A stretch of 64,000 bases of DNA from Paenibacillus lentus (GTDB lineage Bacteria > Bacillota > Bacilli > Paenibacillales > Paenibacillaceae), in contig NZ_CP034248.1 of assembly GCF_003931855.1 (NCBI RefSeq), positions 5,146,001 to 5,210,000 on the forward strand, read 5' to 3'. The notes under the pieces were generated by a model. That model was not told the origin of the DNA, searched no databases, and saw only the letters and a list, made by a program, of their open reading frames with translations. The position numbers were made by a program, and so were the translations under genes. Below, piece by piece: positions 16,035 through 23,302 of the stretch; the first letter of the stretch is position 1, and every line of letters begins with the position of its first letter.

Positions 16035-17752
16035 TGCAAGGGAAAATCCCACAGCTTTGGATTTTGATGAATCGCAGTCGAATGGCGAAGGGGCAATTAG
16101 TCCTTTTATTTTTTATAAGTATCGTAGAGGTGGCAGCTGGACTAGCTGTGCCACTACTAACAATGAAGCTTATTAATCAAATTTCAGATACTGGTTTTGT
16201 ATTCACGTCGCTCTTACCAGTCATTGGCGTTTTAATTGTACAGGCGATGCTGAGTGCCGTTACATTTTATATGATGCGTCGTTTAGGTGAAAAAGTTGTC
16301 GCGAATTTACGAACAGAAGTATGGGAGCATATGCTGCATTTACGTATATCATATTACGATGCACATGAATCAGGCGAAACGATGAGTCGCATTACGCAGG
16401 ATACAAATGTCGTAAAAGAATTTGTGACTGAGCAGTTCGTAGCTTTTGTTTCAGGGATTTTTGCGATTCTCGGTGCCGTCGTTGTTTTACTGTGGATTGA
16501 TTGGAAAATGACGCTACTACTACTTATTGCTGTCCCACTGACGATTTTTGTGACGTATCCGTTAGGGGAAAAAATGTATGCCATCTCGAAGGACAATCAA
16601 GATGAGCTAGCCGGGTTCGGTGGACGCTTAGGGCGTATTTTATCAAACATTCGCCTTGTGAAAGCCTCACAAACCGAGCAGCAAGAGCTAGCAGGCGGAA
16701 AAGAACAAATTCACCAACTGTACAAGTACGGGTTAAAAGAAGCGAAAATTGTTGCGATTCTTTCACCACTTATGACGTTGCTCGTGATGGTTGTTCTTAT
16801 TGCAATTTTTGGCTACGGTGGTTCACAGGTGGCTTCAGGTGCAATTAGTTCTGGCGAGCTTGTGGCAATCATGATTTATTTAGTGCAGATTATAATGCCA
16901 TTTACACAAATGGCGACGTTCTTCACCGATTTGCAAAAAACACTTGGTGCGACAGAGCGGATTGTTGAAGCACTCAATGAGAAGCGTGAAGTACAAGACG
17001 GGAAACCAGTATCGGCCACACCACTACCTATCCACTTCCAAAACGTATCGTTTAAATATAATGAAAAGTACGTACTAAATGACATGACATTTACGTTAGA
17101 ACCGAATGAAACGACTGCCTTTGTTAGCCGAAGTGGTGGTGGGAAAACAACGATGTTCTCCCTTATTGAACGATTTTATGACGTGACAGCAGGTGCGATA
17201 CTGTATGGTAACGAAAACATTGAGCAATTTAACTTAACAGAGTGGCGTGGGCTGTTTGGCTATGTAAGTCAAAATGCACCGTTATTAAATGGAACGATTC
17301 GTGACAACGTCATGTATGGGACGAATGGAGCAAGTGAACAAGAGGTACTTGCCGCATTAAAAGCAGCCTATTCCTACGATTTTGTCATGCAGCTGGACAA
17401 ACGCCTCGATACAGAGGTTGGTGAAGGAGGTATTAAGCTTTCAGGGGGTCAAAAACAGCGTATTGCAATTGCTCGCGCGATTTTACGAAATCCGAGAATC
17501 TTATTACTTGATGAGGCGACAACGAACTTAGATAACGAATCAGAGCGTGAAGTGCAGCTTGCCCTTCAAGCGTTAACAAAAAACCGGATGACAATCATCA
17601 TCGCCCATCGATTATCCACAATTACAAGTGCAGACCAAATCCTTGTCTTTGAAGAAGGACGCCTGTCAGGTCAAGGCACACATGAAGCATTACAAAAAAC
17701 ACATCCGTATTATCAACAGCTTTGGCATAATGGTCGTTTGACTGAAGATTAG
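16034..17752 (+). CDS. ABC-type multidrug exporter, fused permease/ATPase
   Basis: A 572-residue half-transporter that should work as a dimer. An exporter membrane domain with six helices covers residues 1 to about 310. The ATPase follows: P-loop SRSGGGKT (about residues 365-372), Q-loop YVSQNAPLLNG, signature LSGGQKQRIAIARAIL, Walker B ILLLDEATTNLD and switch histidine IIAHRLSTI. The family is BmrA/LmrA-like. Odd point: the first P-loop position is Ser, where GPSGGGKT is usual; all other catalytic motifs are intact. It is coupled to the GNAT gene and controlled by the MerR promoter. Confidence 0.92.
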   Translation: MQGKIPQLWILMNRSRMAKGQLVLLFFISIVEVAAGLAVPLLTMKLINQISDTGFVFTSLLPVIGVLIVQAMLSAVTFYMMRRLGEKVVANLRTEVWEHMLHLRISYYDAHESGETMSRITQDTNVVKEFVTEQFVAFVSGIFAILGAVVVLLWIDWKMTLLLLIAVPLTIFVTYPLGEKMYAISKDNQDELAGFGGRLGRILSNIRLVKASQTEQQELAGGKEQIHQLYKYGLKEAKIVAILSPLMTLLVMVVLIAIFGYGGSQVASGAISSGELVAIMIYLVQIIMPFTQMATFFTDLQKTLGATERIVEALNEKREVQDGKPVSATPLPIHFQNVSFKYNEKYVLNDMTFTLEPNETTAFVSRSGGGKTTMFSLIERFYDVTAGAILYGNENIEQFNLTEWRGLFGYVSQNAPLLNGTIRDNVMYGTNGASEQEVLAALKAAYSYDFVMQLDKRLDTEVGEGGIKLSGGQKQRIAIARAILRNPRILLLDEATTNLDNESEREVQLALQALTKNRMTIIIAHRLSTITSADQILVFEEGRLSGQGTHEALQKTHPYYQQLWHNGRLTED

Positions 17753-17833
17753 ACTAAAGGATGCAAAAAGGTTTCTAGTAAGTTACTTTCGTGTTCTCTT
17801 TGAAAATAAAGACATTAAAATAGCTAATGAACT

Positions 17834-17863
17834 GGAAGTGGGACAGAACAAAATCCCACTTCC
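17834..17863 (+). terminator. Terminator of the GNAT-ABC operon
   Basis: GGAAGTGGGA (17834-17843) pairs perfectly with TCCCACTTCC (17854-17863), followed by an AT-rich stretch with short T-runs. It lies 82 bases past the exporter stop. Confidence 0.75.
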
Positions 17864-17965
17864 TAAATCTTAATAAATTTACATATTCAATCAGCCTCTA
17901 AATGCAACATTCCATAAAAGAATGCTATTCAACAATATGGCTCGGAATCCGTTCTTCGTAATTTA

Positions 17966-18025
17966 TTATACTAACTCCAACAAAGCGACCGCTTCACAAT
18001 GCACCGTATGCGGGCAACAATCCCT
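17966..18025 (-). pseudogene. 3'-end remnant of an RlmD/RlmCD-like methyltransferase gene
   Basis: The minus strand encodes DCCPHTVHCEAVALLELV and a stop, which matches the C-terminus of RumA-type 23S rRNA m5U methyltransferases. The intact copy at 37201 ends DMFPHTTHIENVALLVRK. Upstream codons are stops, so only the last 20 codons survive. The remnant lies 100 bases outside the left boundary of the integrated element. It is too different from the intact copy to be a simple duplicate made at integration. Confidence 0.5.
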
Positions 18026-18124
18026 TTATCACGCTTTCTGTTATAGTGACAAGAAACCGCAATAAATAAGGCTTTTTTTTAAACCCTTATGTTTTATTAT
18101 CATAGATTATCGGCTTTTAACATC

Positions 18125-18151
18125 AAGTTTCACATCAATTTCACATCAATT
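18125..18151. other. Left attachment site (attL)
   Basis: A 27-bp direct repeat identical to 37089-37115. It contains two tandem copies of TTTCACATCAA, likely core-type integrase sites. Confidence 0.75.
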
Positions 18152-18158
18152 AATAAAC

Positions 18159-18458
18159 TTACACTTCGACTTCTTCCTCGTCCATTTCATAGTATGTGAT
18201 CGTACCATCTTCATATTCAATAGCTCTAAGAATGTAACCTTCTTCACCAACTAGTGGACAAACCAGTTCCCATCCCTCCGATGAAAGTTCATTCAAGACC
18301 TCAACTAATGTCGCGTCTTCTCCATAGGTTCTGGTAAGATCAGAACATTCAAATTCCCAACACTTTTCGAATTTCACATCCACGTTATACGTTACAATTC
18401 GTATAAGTGTAGCATGCTGCCTATATCTAATTTCATCCACAATCTCTTTCATGCCCAT
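18159..18458 (-). CDS. Hypothetical protein of the element, DUF4177-like
   Basis: A 99-residue acidic protein that begins immediately inside attL. A charged first half (MGMKEIVDEIRYRQHATLI) is followed by a stretch with SSEGWELVCPLVGEEGYILR. The 'GWELV...YILR' pattern recalls small DUF4177-type proteins; the match is by eye and weak. The C-terminal tail is acidic (MDEEEVEV). The ATG at 18458 is used; AGGGATTG lies about 6 bases upstream. The perfect 113-bp repeat lies upstream of this gene and could contain its promoter. Confidence 0.6.
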   Translation of the reverse strand: MGMKEIVDEIRYRQHATLIRIVTYNVDVKFEKCWEFECSDLTRTYGEDATLVEVLNELSSEGWELVCPLVGEEGYILRAIEYEDGTITYYEMDEEEVEV

Positions 18459-18527
18459 AAATCAATCCCTCGTTTCTACTCATTCAATGTATTTACTCTT
18501 CAAAACTATATCCTCATTGCAATTTAC

Positions 18528-18640
18528 GTATTCCCTAGGAAAAAGGGGATAAAGGGGAATTAAAACGAAATCCCTTGCTATATAAGGCTTTACAGGTATT
18601 TCTTTTTCCCGTATTTACTTCTGATTAAGTCGGGGATTAA
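18528..18640. repeat. 113-bp repeat, left copy
   Basis: Identical over 113 bp to the reverse complement of 33223-33335. It begins GTATTCCCTAGG and contains two close GGGGA boxes (AAAAAGGGGATA, AAGGGGAATTAA) and GTCGGGGATTAA at the other end. A diverged same-orientation copy is at 28469-28579. Confidence 0.95.
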
Positions 18641-18721
18641 GGATCGGATCTAATTTTGTTTTCGTATGATTATTTTTATTCGTGGCTATCATGTGTAATA
18701 TCACACATCCAAGGGGCGGCG

Positions 18722-18904
18722 ATGAGTATGAATAAAACACATGAGCCATATAATCCAGGCTTGAGTGAAGAGGCTTGGGAAAAACTACATGCCTTAATGG
18801 CTCGTCTCTCCATTAAATATTCAGACCGAGTAAATAAGGACGCTGCACTTGAAGCCTTACCGCGAAAAGAATCGGAAGTAAAGAAAAGCCCACAGACCAT
18901 ATAG
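18722..18904 (+). CDS. Small protein with P-G-x-S-x-x-AWE-x-LH motif
   Basis: A 60-residue protein whose middle reads PGLSEEAWEKLHALMARLSIK. A paralogue with the same spacing (PGMSDRAWEDLHKVIAKILIK) is encoded at 31021-31179, on the other strand near the other end of the element. The start is the ATG at 18722, 5 bases after AAGGGGCGG; frames upstream lack a site. The last codons run into a terminator hairpin. Function unknown. The helical conserved block could be a DNA- or protein-binding piece. Confidence 0.65.
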   Translation: MSMNKTHEPYNPGLSEEAWEKLHALMARLSIKYSDRVNKDAALEALPRKESEVKKSPQTI

Positions 18905-18917
18905 GTTAGTGGGCTTT
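18885..18917 (+). terminator. Terminator of the small AWE-LH gene
   Basis: AAAGCCCAC (18885-18893) pairs with GTGGGCTTT (18909-18917). The stem overlaps the last codons of the gene and the arm itself supplies the T-run. Confidence 0.7.
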
Positions 18918-18940
18918 ATACGAGCAGATTTACACGAATT

Positions 18941-18975
18941 AAAAAGAGGCCCGGGTAAGCCCAGTCCCCTTTATT
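18941..18975 (-). terminator. Terminator of the DUF3800 gene
   Basis: On the minus strand AAAGGGG.CTGGG pairs with CCCGG.CCTCTTT and TTTTT follows. It is 36 bases beyond the DUF3800 stop. Confidence 0.7.
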
Positions 18976-19010
18976 TGTTACCTTAATTATATAACCAGAT
19001 GGCGCTAAAG

Positions 19011-19784
19011 TCAATCAGTTTCTTTCTTGATTCGATAATAAGTTAGGTTTGGAAATGCCTTTAATCCATACCCCCAAAAGTCTCCATTTGATCGAGAATA
19101 GAACTTCGGTTTTATTTCTATGTAAGATTGATACCCCTTCGCTCTACTTATTATCTTACGAGCTATTGGATACACAATAAGATCAGTAAGTTGATTGCCG
19201 TTTTCGTTATTAACCTTTGGAATAAACTCCAAGTCTGTTATACAACTCTTAAACTCTGAACTCGATATATTTTCATTACCAAACTCCATTAATCTTTTGA
19301 ATACTTTGTACAGTCTTTCGTTATCAGCATCTTCTCTTGATTCAGCTACAAGCAATGCCTTATTTCTACTTCCTTTAAAATAGAAGTAAAGTCGCTCCAT
19401 AACAAATTCTAAAGTTAATACATAAGGATTTTCAGGAGCTGCATAAGTTCTTAGATGGTCTGATTTATTTATTCCGGCTGCAATTATTTTATAATCAAGA
19501 CCACTTACGAATCCTGTTACATCATCCAAAAAGCGAATTCTAGTCTCGGGATCCCTTAGTATATTAAATAGCCCTCTCTGTTTTCTTATATCTACTGAAT
19601 GAAGTATCACATTTCGATGTTTCCAATATTTATACTTAATACCGTCAATTGTAGGGTTAACTATATTGTAATAGTAATCCTTTTCAAAGATAACACCACC
19701 TAGAGCAAACACAGGAAACTGACGATCAATATGCTGCATGCTATGGTCTCCAGACTCATCTAAGAACACTAAGTGAGTATGCAT
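19011..19784 (-). CDS. DUF3800 domain protein
   Basis: A 257-residue protein of the DUF3800 family, RNase-H-fold-like proteins common on mobile elements and near defence genes, without a settled function. Seen: HLVFLDESGDHSM at the N-terminus (the conserved DESG acid cluster), FALGGVIFEKD, VILHSVDIRK (conserved HS), LLVAESREDADNERL and LIVYPIARKI in the C-terminal half with a further acid. The acidic positions of a nuclease site appear intact. The ATG at 19784 has GGGGTGAC about 7 bases upstream. It is the last minus-strand gene before the left end of the element and a candidate cargo gene. Confidence 0.85.
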   Translation of the reverse strand: MHTHLVFLDESGDHSMQHIDRQFPVFALGGVIFEKDYYYNIVNPTIDGIKYKYWKHRNVILHSVDIRKQRGLFNILRDPETRIRFLDDVTGFVSGLDYKIIAAGINKSDHLRTYAAPENPYVLTLEFVMERLYFYFKGSRNKALLVAESREDADNERLYKVFKRLMEFGNENISSSEFKSCITDLEFIPKVNNENGNQLTDLIVYPIARKIISRAKGYQSYIEIKPKFYSRSNGDFWGYGLKAFPNLTYYRIKKETD

Positions 19785-20104
19785 CTTGTCACCCCGAAAA
19801 AAATGATAGTTCTATCCTACCATATTTTTCATTGTATTAATATAACAATTGGCTGATGCCCGGATCTTATAAAACAAAAAAAGCCCCACCATAAAGGTAA
19901 GACATATACTGATAGTCTCAGATTACGAAAGTACGCTAAACCCCAATTTGACGCCATTAATTGCCATGTATAAAATGGCGGGAGTTTGTCTATATTTATA
20001 ACTTGGAAAAGTGGAGCCAGCTTGCTATTGATGTACCTAATAGTACTTAGGGAAATTTTGGAGCCGGGAGGCCGCGCTATGATTGGGCTCTTGGACAAGC
20101 ATCT

Positions 20105-20149
20105 ACACCGCTACCCCCCCATTTCTACACTGCTACCCCCCTTTTTTTT
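20105..20149. repeat. Tandem CTACAC.GCTACCCCCC repeat
   Basis: CTACACCGCTACCCCCC and CTACACTGCTACCCCCC follow each other, the second followed by TTTTTTTT. On the minus strand this gives AAAAAAAAGGGGGGTAGC twice in part, a strong ribosome-site-like string without a clear long frame behind it. Confidence 0.6.
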
Positions 20150-20363
20150 GTACCAGATTAAATTTGAGGACACCTCTACACTCTAAGTTTTTCTAAGTTT
20201 TGTAGTGATGAAAAGAATACTGTCCGCTTTGTGGACAGCATCGGGAGAGAACTAAGAATATCATGCCTGTTATCAGTCCGCTTACAGTCCGCTTTCGGTT
20301 TCAAAATCGTGATAAAGCCCGTAGTTACATACGGTTGTGGTGGTTCGTTTGCAGTCCGTTTCT

Positions 20364-20391
20364 TTGATAAAGTCAACAAATATGTTATAAT
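20364..20391 (+). promoter_or_regulatory. Sigma-A promoter of a small-RNA candidate
   Basis: TTGATA (20364-20369) and TATAAT (20386-20391) are 16 bases apart. The first transcribed base should be near 20398. The next 80 bases form a compact structure that ends at a T-run. Confidence 0.6.
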
Positions 20392-20615
20392 ATACATAGG
20401 AAATTTAGAGGTTTGGCCGCTGTAAACCGTAACGTTCTCCGTTTTGGAGAATTATCAGGAGCAGCGTCTAAACCTCTTTTTATTTCAACGAATCTGTATT
20501 TTCGGATGCGTTCCATAGGAAAGGTGCGCGGCATATTCTCACAGTCCAAAATTGGACTCATTTCATCAACCGGCGCAAAATTGCGCTCGTTGGCCAATAG
20601 GAGCGTTTCCACCAA
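20385..20615 (-). CDS. Micro-ORF, 76 residues, unknown
   Basis: TTG start at 20615 with AATAAGGGGGC ending 4-5 bases before it, one of the better ribosome sites in this region. Two perfect palindromes fall inside the frame and encode ERNFAP and SPILDC. The second half is basic (MERIRKYRFVEIKRGLD, SPKRRTLRF). The small-RNA candidate runs antisense to its 3' end. No family recognised; real translation is a guess. Confidence 0.4.
   Translation of the reverse strand: MVETLLLANERNFAPVDEMSPILDCENMPRTFPMERIRKYRFVEIKRGLDAAPDNSPKRRTLRFTAAKPLNFLCIL
20398..20485 (+). ncRNA. Small RNA candidate with own promoter and terminator
   Basis: An 85-90 base unit. The outer stem AGAGGTTT (20407-20414) pairs with AAACCTCT (20470-20477), extended by GCTG/CAGC, and TTTTATTTC follows as terminator tail. 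The inner hairpin is TTCTCC-GTTTT-GGAGAA (20435-20451). A good sigma-A promoter precedes it. It is antisense to the end of the micro-ORF at 20385-20615 and to the start of the next one. The layout is like that of plasmid or phage antisense regulators. No known RNA family is recognised. Confidence 0.55.
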
Positions 20616-20647
20616 TCTGCCCCCTTATTGCTCGTGTCTTTGCCCAT
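20558..20647 (-). CDS. Micro-ORF, 29 residues, unknown
   Basis: ATG at 20647 with AGGGGC 6 bases upstream. The peptide begins MGKDTSNKGADWW and ends basic (RRLMK). It overlaps the 76-residue frame in another register; at most one of the two may be used. Confidence 0.3.
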   Translation of the reverse strand: MGKDTSNKGADWWKRSYWPTSAILRRLMK

Positions 20648-20672
20648 CACTCTGCCCCTATCCCGATAGACA

Positions 20673-20933
20673 CTATAAGCCGCAATGGTTAGCGGCTTTC
20701 CCTTCATTGCCCCTCACATTTTTACTCAGCGCAAAATTGTGCTCAGTGGTGGTCAACTTGTTCATAAGTACGTTCCCTTTTTTCGGATTGTACTCGAACT
20801 GTCTTGAATATCCATCTGTAAACTCCACTAACATATCAAGCGATGAAACTCCTAAATCGAACATCGATGTTCGATCTGAAAAACGTTCATACACGCGAAT
20901 GAATCTATTAACATGTTGAGGACGGTTCGCCAC
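20673..20933 (-). CDS. Micro-ORF, 86 residues, unknown
   Basis: GTG start at 20933 with AAAAGGTG 4 bases upstream. The sequence looks like a genuine small soluble protein: HVNRFIRVYERFSDRTSMFD, then LDMLVEFTDGYSRQFEYNPK. The 20-bp palindrome at 20856-20875 and the ACT.AGC.CAA dyad at 20724-20747 lie inside the frame. The opposite strand is open too but with the Ser/Leu/Pro-rich content typical of an antisense shadow. No family recognised. Confidence 0.45.
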   Translation of the reverse strand: MANRPQHVNRFIRVYERFSDRTSMFDLGVSSLDMLVEFTDGYSRQFEYNPKKGNVLMNKLTTTEHNFALSKNVRGNEGKAANHCGL

Positions 20934-21088
20934 ACAGCACCTTTTCCCCGGATTTGGGGAATACTACTAATGACGATAGAGACACGCCACCAGAGCGCCG
21001 AGAGCGGCTGTTTTAGCGACTTTGTAGCCGACTTGGTATAAATACATGGTAAGCGAGTGCGAGACCTTAAAACGCGATGTAGAACACC

Positions 21089-21283
21089 CTATAATAAGGT
21101 TGTCATCAAATTGAGGGGAACCTTTGGATCGGATACCCTAGCCTCGTTCGTTGGTATGGGTTGACTGCTCAAAATTGAGCCGTGAAAATTCTTCGCTGCA
21201 TCAAACCCCAGATTTGGGGAATGATAATTGAGTTTGTTTTGTAAAGCAATGTAGCAACTTGCCAGGGACTTCTTTTCTAACAT
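21089..21283 (-). CDS. Micro-ORF, 64 residues, unknown
   Basis: ATG at 21283 overlaps the stop of the preceding micro-ORF by 7 bases. Begins MLEKKSLASCYIALQNK. Two palindromes sit in frame and read SPNLG and GSILS. No clear ribosome site, so coupling to the preceding frame would be needed. Family unknown. Confidence 0.35.
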   Translation of the reverse strand: MLEKKSLASCYIALQNKLNYHSPNLGFDAAKNFHGSILSSQPIPTNEARVSDPKVPLNLMTTLL

Positions 21284-21372
21284 GGTGGATCGCCATATAA
21301 GAAATTATGAGAACGCATTTTTCCGTTTTCAGAATACTTGGCCACAAAGCATCTTTGACGACCTACTTTCAA
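21277..21372 (-). CDS. Micro-ORF, 31 residues, unknown
   Basis: TTG start at 21372 shares TTGA with the stop of the preceding frame, a common coupling arrangement. The peptide reads MKVGRQRCFVAKYSENGK and continues to a C-terminal PPC. Family unknown. Confidence 0.35.
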   Translation of the reverse strand: MKVGRQRCFVAKYSENGKMRSHNFLYGDPPC

Positions 21373-21518
21373 AGTATATCGTCCTGGTGGTTATTCTGCT
21401 GGTTGCGAGCTCCATACGATCCGCATGGTAACTGGCCTTGTTGCTGGTTGTTCTGTTGGTTACCTCGCTGGTTATCACGTTGATAAATCCGTGAACTGGT
21501 AAATTTGCCCATACTCAT
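21369..21518 (-). CDS. Micro-ORF, 49 residues, Gln/Asn-rich
   Basis: ATG at 21518. Sequence begins MSMGKFTSSRIYQRDNQRGN and is rich in Q and N (QQNNQQQGQ, NQQNNHQDD), a composition unlikely by chance in a non-coding stretch. GGGGGCG lies about 15 bases upstream, a rather distant ribosome site. The stop overlaps the next frame by TTGA. Family unknown. Confidence 0.4.
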   Translation of the reverse strand: MSMGKFTSSRIYQRDNQRGNQQNNQQQGQLPCGSYGARNQQNNHQDDIL

Positions 21519-21802
21519 TTTATGCGTACTTCGCCCCCTCTCTCAAACGTCAGTTTTGATCTTACTCAGTTTTGAGTAATAGCCGAGTAAAAAGCCAGTA
21601 CTGGAGCTGTCGGTCTTTTTTGAACGATAGCGGAGTGTCTTCATGACGTTTATACGGATTTTCAGAGGATCAAGACTTTATTCCGCTTTTGGAAGAAAGA
21701 CAGAGGGTAGCGCAAGCTGCGCCATCCCGATTAATGTATACATAAACCCTTATTTATTCCGCTGCATGGTGACATAAATGCTCATGTAGTATCCAACCCC
21801 CG

Positions 21803-21934
21803 TCAAGTTGACGGGTACTGAATCCATTTCTGGACTGAGTAAAGCGAATTTTCTGAGGCCTTAAAAAGAACAAAAGGACTGCTCAAAATTGAGTCGTCCA
21901 AACTATGGACTGCAACGGATAAGATGTTAGTCAA
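21803..21934 (-). CDS. Micro-ORF, 43 residues, unknown
   Basis: TTG at 21934 shares TTGA with the stop of the preceding frame. Reads MTNILSVAVHSLDDSILSSP; the palindrome at 21882-21893 encodes SILS. Family unknown. Confidence 0.3.
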   Translation of the reverse strand: MTNILSVAVHSLDDSILSSPFVLFKASENSLYSVQKWIQYPST

Positions 21935-21946
21935 AAAAAGACTAAC
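21926..21946. repeat. T7/A7-loop palindrome GTTAGTC-A7-GACTAAC
   Basis: Perfect 7-bp arms around seven A. A second, imperfect copy with the same A7 loop and GACTAAC arm is at 22294-22318. Confidence 0.7.
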
Positions 21947-22119
21947 TTCAAAGTAGTTACCGACAAACCGTCGAGTACTGACGGATCGTGAATTTCAAGG
22001 TTCGTTGTAATTTGCGAGAAATGATTATTAGAACCCTCAAATATGAGTTTTCCGCATCCGCATTCCATACGCAAATTGCGGACGGTGTATGAATGTACTT
22101 CCGAAATTCTGAACCACAA
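21931..22119 (-). CDS. Micro-ORF, 62 residues, possible small zinc knuckle
   Basis: TTG at 22119 with TTGGGGA 7 bases upstream. Contains NLRMECGCGKLIFEGSNN, in which CGC could bind metal, and then a mixed hydrophobic segment. An alternative register (21957-22172) is also open, so the choice is uncertain. Family unknown. Confidence 0.35.
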   Translation of the reverse strand: MWFRISEVHSYTVRNLRMECGCGKLIFEGSNNHFSQITTNLEIHDPSVLDGLSVTTLKLVFF

Positions 22120-22255
22120 AAAGGCATCCCCAACTTACGGATACCCTTATCCTTAATCGTAGCACGTTCCACGGTTCAAGTTATACGAGCTTTGCAACAC
22201 CCAGCAACCTTTACCGACTTGGTAGGGGTTGCTGAACTTTCAGCGCCCCTTGACT

Positions 22256-22435
22256 TTACAAGCGTGTAAAAAAGTACAGTTGTAAGATCACAGCTATTAG
22301 CCAAAAAAAGACTAACAGCGTCGTTGCTTTCGTCGTTGCTTTCGTCGTTGCCTTCGTCAGCTGCTCGATCCTGGCGCTATGCGTTGTTGACGATGATTCA
22401 ACCTTTCTTGCTGTTGCTCTCGTCATCGTGGCCAT
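22256..22435 (-). CDS. Micro-ORF, 59 residues, single membrane helix
   Basis: ATG at 22435. A Thr/Ala/Lys-rich N-terminal part contains KATT three times from a tandem 12-mer, followed by one strongly hydrophobic segment (LLVFFWLIAVILQLYFF) at the C-terminus. The layout is that of a small tail-anchored membrane protein, as often seen in phages. The ribosome site is weak. One imperfect T7-loop palindrome lies in the helix codons. Confidence 0.45.
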   Translation of the reverse strand: MATMTRATARKVESSSTTHSARIEQLTKATTKATTKATTLLVFFWLIAVILQLYFFTRL

Positions 22436-23067
22436 ACTCTATTTAGGCGCCGGGCAAACCTCTAATAAAGAGTATTGCTTTACAAATAGAGGGCGCCCCT
22501 AAAATGTCCTACCCTCTGAACCGAAAATTCGGCTGAGTGGATCTCGCGTACTAAATTTTCAGTAAGCGCCATTTATATAACCGTAAAACGTTTTGCACTT
22601 GTAATACCAATATTTGTTAAACGGAAAATTCCGTTCAGTGTTGTTATACGGTGCTCACTTTATCGCATTAACGCAACCTACATATGTACAAAATTCATAT
22701 TTTGACTACATATCTGTAATGTCCCTATAGGACAACGAACCCGCACCATTCTAAGGCTCTCCGCAAAATGCGGGGAAGCACCATCTTGTGCTCGCCTCGG
22801 TAAAAGCCTCAAAGTTGCACTATTTTGACGTTTCAAGGGCTTTTCCACCTTCAAAATCGACTTTATATTGGTTTCCGAAAAAAGAGAAACCATCCCAGGA
22901 TCAGATTCACCAAAACGGTAAAACTACCCCGATTATTGGTCAGTCATTTTTGGACAACCAATATTTTGTATACTCACTCGCCCCAAACTTGGGGTTAGTT
23001 GCGGACATTTTTGTCTTCTTCTCCGTAAAGGGGTGGGTGCCTCTTTGTAACATTCCGATCCGGAAGG

Positions 23068-23238
23068 CTAGAGGTTCGGATATGGCGATTCGCCATGTCT
23101 GCTACTCGCAACAATTTTGTTGTTAGTGAGGACGTTCCCCCGTTTTGGTATATCTGTTTCTCTTTTTCCCGATTTCAAATCGGAAAATTCAATCTTGCCG
23201 AATTCAGCCAAGTCCAAGGAGAAGCCAATATAGACCAT
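23068..23238 (-). CDS. Micro-ORF, 56 residues, unknown
   Basis: ATG at 23238, with AAAGAAAG just upstream. Reads MVYIGFSLDLAEFGKIEFSD and continues with a mixed, protein-like composition to SPYPNL. Three palindromes (23169, 23109, 23082) fall in frame. It is the first frame after the terminator of the tape-measure operon. Family unknown. Confidence 0.45.
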   Translation of the reverse strand: MVYIGFSLDLAEFGKIEFSDLKSGKRETDIPKRGNVLTNNKIVASSRHGESPYPNL

Positions 23239-23302
23239 CTTTCTTTATATGCGTGTAAATGTTAGTTATTTGCCTATCATACGGTTTTCGTACGAAGCTG
23301 CC

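Larger units (their letters stand above)
19829..23290. other. 3.4-kb region without conventional genes, rich in palindromes and micro-ORFs
   Basis: No recognisable family is encoded. Two kinds of signal stand out. (1) More than 20 short palindromes with different arms; nine have arms of at least 6 bp around a loop of 0-2 bases, many centred on CAA-N(1-2)-TTG. (2) On the minus strand a head-to-tail chain of short frames covers most of the region, some with a ribosome site or TTGA overlaps. Besides those listed separately these include 22940-23053, 22678-22893, 22480-22572, 21750-21827, 21543-21644, 20967-21047, 20176-20397 and 19829-20098. Frames that look protein-like also exist in alternative registers, so translation is unproven. 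Tandem 12-mers (TCGTTGCTTTCG) lie at 22321-22356. Confidence 0.6.

Noticed and set aside
19011..19784. Calling the DUF3800 gene a defence nuclease
   Set aside because: The family occurs near defence genes, but no partner defence gene is here and activity is not established.
20413..20919. A 168-codon plus-strand open frame in the palindrome region
   Set aside because: Its composition (Ser, Leu, Pro, Cys-rich) is that of an antisense shadow of the minus-strand frames, and it begins inside the small-RNA candidate without a ribosome site.
22321..22356. Tandem 12-mers as a possible CRISPR-like array
   Set aside because: The units abut without spacers and are only three in number; they encode repeated KATT in a micro-ORF.
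20219..23290. Palindromes as a CRISPR or REP array
   Set aside because: There is no constant repeat with unique spacers; the arms differ from one palindrome to the next and spacing is irregular.
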